Positions 60,721 to 64,000 of a DNA stretch of 64,000 nucleotides are shown piece after piece (the stretch's first letter is position 1; every line of letters starts with the position of its first letter). Made by a program: the position numbers and the translations under genes. The DNA lies in NCBI GenBank assembly GCA_030068075.1, contig CM057843.1, forward strand, positions 13,348,001-13,412,000, in the 5' to 3' direction. The notes under the pieces were generated by a model. That model was not told where the DNA came from, made no database searches, and was given only the letters and a program-made list of their open reading frames with translations. This DNA is from Paguma larvata. Lineage: Eukaryota; Chordata; Mammalia; Carnivora; Viverridae.

Positions 60721-61957
60721 TTAATGAAGGAAAAGTATATGAAGTAGGTTTTTTGGTGGGTGGGGGAACTGTTTTGGCGAAGGCTTGAAAATGACAGTTG
60801 TGTTGAAATGCAGTTTAAGTAGGAGTTACTGGGGGAGAGGAATGCGGGAGGAAGTGCATGCTGGGAGGCAGGAACGGCATGTGCAAAGGCCCTGTAGTGC
60901 AGAGATGAGGACCAGGCTGGTGAGAAAAAAACAATAAGTAAGCGGGGTGGGGGGGCAGGGGGGGAACACACAGGCCCCTGCGAATGATAGAAGCCCAATC
61001 CACGCTGGCTTAAGGGGGGGGGGAGAAATTTACTGGCTCCTATAGATGAAAAGTCCAGGGACCTACTGACTTCAGGTTCAGTCGAAACTCAACTGGGCCC
61101 ATCTCTATCCCTCCCCCTCTCCTCCTCTGTCACCATTTTTTCCCCAGTGGGTCCCCTCTAGGTATCCTGACAACCAGAGCAAGAGAGGCCACCAGGCACA
61201 GCCACGTTCCCCAAGCAGCGCTAGCTTGCATCTCCCGGGCTCCCTTTGGCTCAGCGGCCTGTCCTTGGAGCGAATCATCAATGAGAGGGGTGAGCTGTCC
61301 TGATTGGTCAGCTCCATTCAGATGGCAACACGTGACATGGGTGGATCCCAAGCTGCCGGTAAACAGGCTGGTGAGCTTGGGCCAGGGTTAGGTCACAGCG
61401 CGAGAGAGGTGAAGGAAACCCAGCGATGGTCCGACGGAAGAGGATTCAGTTTTGTCCTGCGAATGTATCAGTGGGCTCACCGGCCTCGCCCTTGGCAGGA
61501 AGCATGTCCCTGTAAAGTCGTCAAGCAGAGGAAATGTCTTAATGCCACTTCATGAAGTATCACCCAATTTAAAACTCATAAATCGAGAAGCTCATATTCC
61601 CCAATTGTACAATGAGAGGCTGGCTGCTTCTGGCTGGCTGCCCCGCCTTTGGTAAATGACTTCATGCCTTACGCTGGTGGAAAATTCAGAGCAGAATTGG
61701 AGCTGCAGTGTGGTGTACGGGTCAGCATCGTGCAAAGTTTGGTGCCAGGCCTCCTGGATTGCAATTCTTGTCCACGAAGTCATTCGTAGGGTCATTCGGT
61801 GTGGGTGTTTCAGTTCCCACAAATATCAAAATGGACATGACAATAATGTCTACTTCATACTCTTGTGAGGATTAAGTAAATTATGGTTTACATATGGTAA
61901 GCACTTTAAGAGGACTTGGTCTGACACATGGTAAGTGCTACATACGTATTTGCTATT
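60721..61957. other. Intergenic, mostly unrecognised
   Basis: G runs near 60948-60963 and 61013-61023. 61015-61335 may be an antisense copy of the repeat at 51340-51640. 61725-61957 contains MIR-like phrases. Confidence 0.35.
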
Positions 61958-62308
61958 TTTTTTCTTTAAGGTAGGCTTCACTCCCAGCGCAGAACCCAAC
62001 GCAGGGCTTGAATTCAGGACCCTGAGATCAAGACCTGAGCTGAGATCAAGAGTCAGGGGCACCTGGGTGGCTCGGTCGCTTGAGCAGCCGACTTAGGCTT
62101 AGGTCATGATCTCACGGTTTGTGGGTTCAAGTCCCGCGTCGGGCTCTGGGCTGACAGCTCGGAGCCTGGAGCCTGCTTCGGATTCTGTGTCTCCCTCTCT
62201 CTCTGCCCTTCCCCTGCTCGTGCTCTGTCTCTGTCTCTCAAAAATAAATAAACGTTTAAAAAAAAAAAAAAGTCAGACACTTCATCAATTGAACCACCCA
62301 GGTCCTCC
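61958..62308 (-). mobile_element. Short-form tRNA SINE split by a younger SINE
   Basis: Body 61958-62056 and head remnant 62271-62308 (CAATTGAACCACCCAGGTCC) belong together; the copy 62057-62270 sits between them. Confidence 0.82.
62057..62270 (+). mobile_element. tRNA-Lys SINE (inner)
   Basis: AGTCAG occurs before its head and after its tail, inside the short-form element. Confidence 0.92.
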
Positions 62309-62436
62309 CGCATCTGCTGTTATTATGTTATATTTGAAATTAAAATAAACATAAATATGTTTATATTTAGATTATAAAGAATTCAGGCAGTGGATACCAA
62401 AAGCACCCATTCCTTTAAAATAAAAGAAGAAAGGTT

Positions 62437-62608
62437 GGGGCACCTGGGTGGCTCAGTCAGTTAAGCGCCCGGCTTCAGCTCACGTCTTGATATCACGAGC
62501 CCTGCATCGGGCTCTCTGCTGTCAGCAAGGAGCCTGCTTTGGATGCTCCCTCCCTCTCTCTCTCCAAAATAAAAATAAACATTTAAAAAAATACAAAAGA
62601 AAAAAGGT
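62437..62608 (+). mobile_element. tRNA-Lys SINE, internally deleted
   Basis: Lacks part of the B-box region (CTTGATATCACGAGCCCTGC) and much of the CT-rich body. Confidence 0.87.
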
Positions 62609-62624
62609 CAACAAAGGAAGTGAT

Positions 62625-62815
62625 ACCAACTGAGCGTTTACTCTATGGCAGAACCAAGCTAAACAGCCCTGCAGGTGTTTTCTCGCTTCATCCTCAGAGC
62701 CCTGGGAGATGGATGCTACTATTATTTTCATTTTTCGGATGAGAAAATCGAGGCTCAGAGAGGTGAAGTGACTTTGCCCAAGGTTACAAGCCACTAAAGA
62801 CTTGAACCGAGACAT
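62625..62815 (-). repeat. MIR relic
   Basis: One of the best MIR copies: TTTTTCGGATGAGAAAATCG, AGGCTCAGAGAGGTGAAGTG, then TGCCCAAGGTTACAAGCC. Confidence 0.75.
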
Positions 62816-62839
62816 TTGTAATTCCACACCTTCGCCTTC

Positions 62840-63560
62840 ACAGCCACCGCATCCCAGGGGTCCAAAAGAGGCTCAGCCCGGCCCCCCTCTCCGCCCCTCG
62901 TGCGGGTATGGCCTCCCTTCTTTAGCCTGCACCCCACCCCCCTCCTCCCCGCCCCCGCCCCTCCCCTCGGGCGGGCCCGCCCCTCGGGCGGGCCCCGCCC
63001 ACGGCCCGCGAGCCAGGTGCCTCCGCAATCCCGGCTCCGGGCCCCGCCCTCTGCCCCGCCCACAGGCCTCGCAGTCGCCGCGGACGCCGTTCTTGCGCAT
63101 GGAGTCGCCATTTTGCTCCTAGAGAGGCCGCCTGGACAGCCGGCGCTTTCTTCCTTCGGCAGCCGAGGCTGCGGCGGGGCCGGGGCTGGGGTCGGGGCCA
63201 GGTAGGCGGGCGGGAGCCAGCGACGAGTGGCGGCGCGGACCGGCGGGCTGCGGCAGCGCGGGGCGCAGGTGCAAGGGGCGGGGAGCCCCGCGGCGCCGGC
63301 TGGCGGACGGGTCGCGCGGTCCCGGGGCGGCGTCTGGGGGGATACGGCGGGGCGACCCCGGGCTGGCATCCGCAACCGCCCCCTCTCTCGCTCCCCCCAT
63401 CTCCCTCGCGAGGCCCGGGCCCGGCCCCGGGGTGACCCCGCTCCGGGCGCCGTCGGGAGTCGAGCCCTAATTACGGGACCGGCGGCTCAGAAAACGAGCC
63501 TCCAGCCCAGCCATGTCCGGCCCCTGGTCTGACACAGCGCCTGCTTCTAAGTTGACTGGC
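62840..63560 (+). promoter_or_regulatory. CpG island, probable promoter of the next gene
   Basis: Very high GC and CpG. Repeated GC boxes (CGGGCGGGCCCGCCCCTCGG near 62967-62986), a YY1-type CGCCATTTTG at 63106-63115 and no TATA box. In mouse the gene next to Shmt1 on this side is Dhrs7b, pointing away, so DHRS7B is a candidate from synteny only. Confidence 0.65.
63085..63201 (+). other. Putative untranslated first exon of the right-hand gene
   Basis: Ends at a donor GCCAG then GTAGGC (GT at 63202-63203). It includes a 7-codon upstream frame (ATG at 63099-63101, stop ending 63122). The start site is estimated from the YY1 site, which usually lies just after the TSS. Confidence 0.35.
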
Positions 63561-64000
63561 CTTGCGGGTCGCAGACGTTTCTCTTCTTCTCTAACCGGCT
63601 GTTTTTTAATTTTTAAAAATTTTTGTTTTTTTTTAATTCCACCCAGAACTCACCCAGCAGAGGTTGAGGGAGGACCTCGATGTAATTTTTAGATACTATT
63701 TTACTTTAAGATGTTTCCCCCCAGCATATTACATTGACGATAAGCGGTTCCCTTCTCCCTTATTTTAATATTGGCGCAGTTTGGGTGTTTAGGTTTTATA
63801 AAGAATAAGGAAATGCAGGATGGGGATTCGGGGCATGAAGAAGTGTGATTTCTAATGTTTAAAAGACTTAAATGAGCAAATAAAAATAATTCCGCCGCAT
63901 CATTGAACTCCGCCAAATCCTACCCTTCTTCCGGCCCGTGTTCCTGTCCTGACCCGTGTCTATACCACGCTTACCCAGTTTTGATTAGCGGAGACGAAAT
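63561..64000 (+). other. Probable first intron of the right-hand gene
   Basis: GC content falls sharply after 63560. AT-rich unique sequence; no exon or repeat recognised. Confidence 0.35.

Noticed and set aside
4556..62608. Regularly repeated sequences resembling a CRISPR array
   Set aside because: The repeats are dispersed SINEs of both orientations with irregular spacing, in a mammalian genome.
10553..62633. Many similar peptides of the form [45 protein letters not shown]
   Set aside because: All are translations of SINE copies. Their similarity reflects shared SINE ancestry, not a protein family under selection.
62794..63375. 193-codon frame antisense through the right CpG island
   Set aside because: Low stop density is expected in CpG islands. 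The peptide is Arg/Gly/Pro low complexity and runs from a MIR relic into the island.

Overview
This is nuclear DNA of a carnivoran mammal, most likely a felid. It holds more than 70 copies of a tRNA-Lys-derived SINE with a head of the form GGCGCCTGGGTGGCTCAG, a CT-rich body and an AATAAA-containing A-tail. That version of the carnivore (CAN) SINE is the cat type, not the dog type. Genes are split by introns, and no bacterial-style operons are present.

Positions 1-21875 are dominated by one gene on the minus strand: SHMT1, cytosolic serine hydroxymethyltransferase. All eleven coding exons could be located. Every intron has GT-AG ends, and the phases join into one uninterrupted 484-residue frame with the PLP lysine at K257. 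The gene runs from a start codon at 21854-21856 to a stop at 2324-2326. A CpG island at about 29520-30110 is its probable promoter and untranslated first exon. The far left (1 to about 1660) looks like the 3' untranslated end of a convergent plus-strand gene. Mammalian synteny suggests SMCR8, and the two 3' ends seem to overlap by roughly 190 bases.

From about 30.1 to 62.8 kb I find no convincing protein gene. This stretch is a mosaic of SINEs, decayed L1 (mostly 3' ends and an ORF2 reverse-transcriptase fragment), MaLR-type and other LTRs, one Tigger/MER2-like DNA transposon, MIR and L2 relics, and simple repeats. SINEs often land in the tails of older SINEs, and perfect target-site duplications allow the order of insertion to be read. 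A short interstitial telomeric repeat lies at 30531-30553.

The right end (about 62840-63560) is a second CpG island with GC boxes, a YY1-type site and a plus-strand splice donor. It is probably the promoter and first exon of the next gene. DHRS7B is a guess from the mouse gene order and is not proven here.

I did not find an undescribed biological system. The most useful points are the complete SHMT1 model, the tail-to-tail gene overlap, the nested SINE histories, a SINE-derived foldback near 41.1-41.5 kb, the telomeric repeat and a 223-base pure-purine tract inside one SINE.
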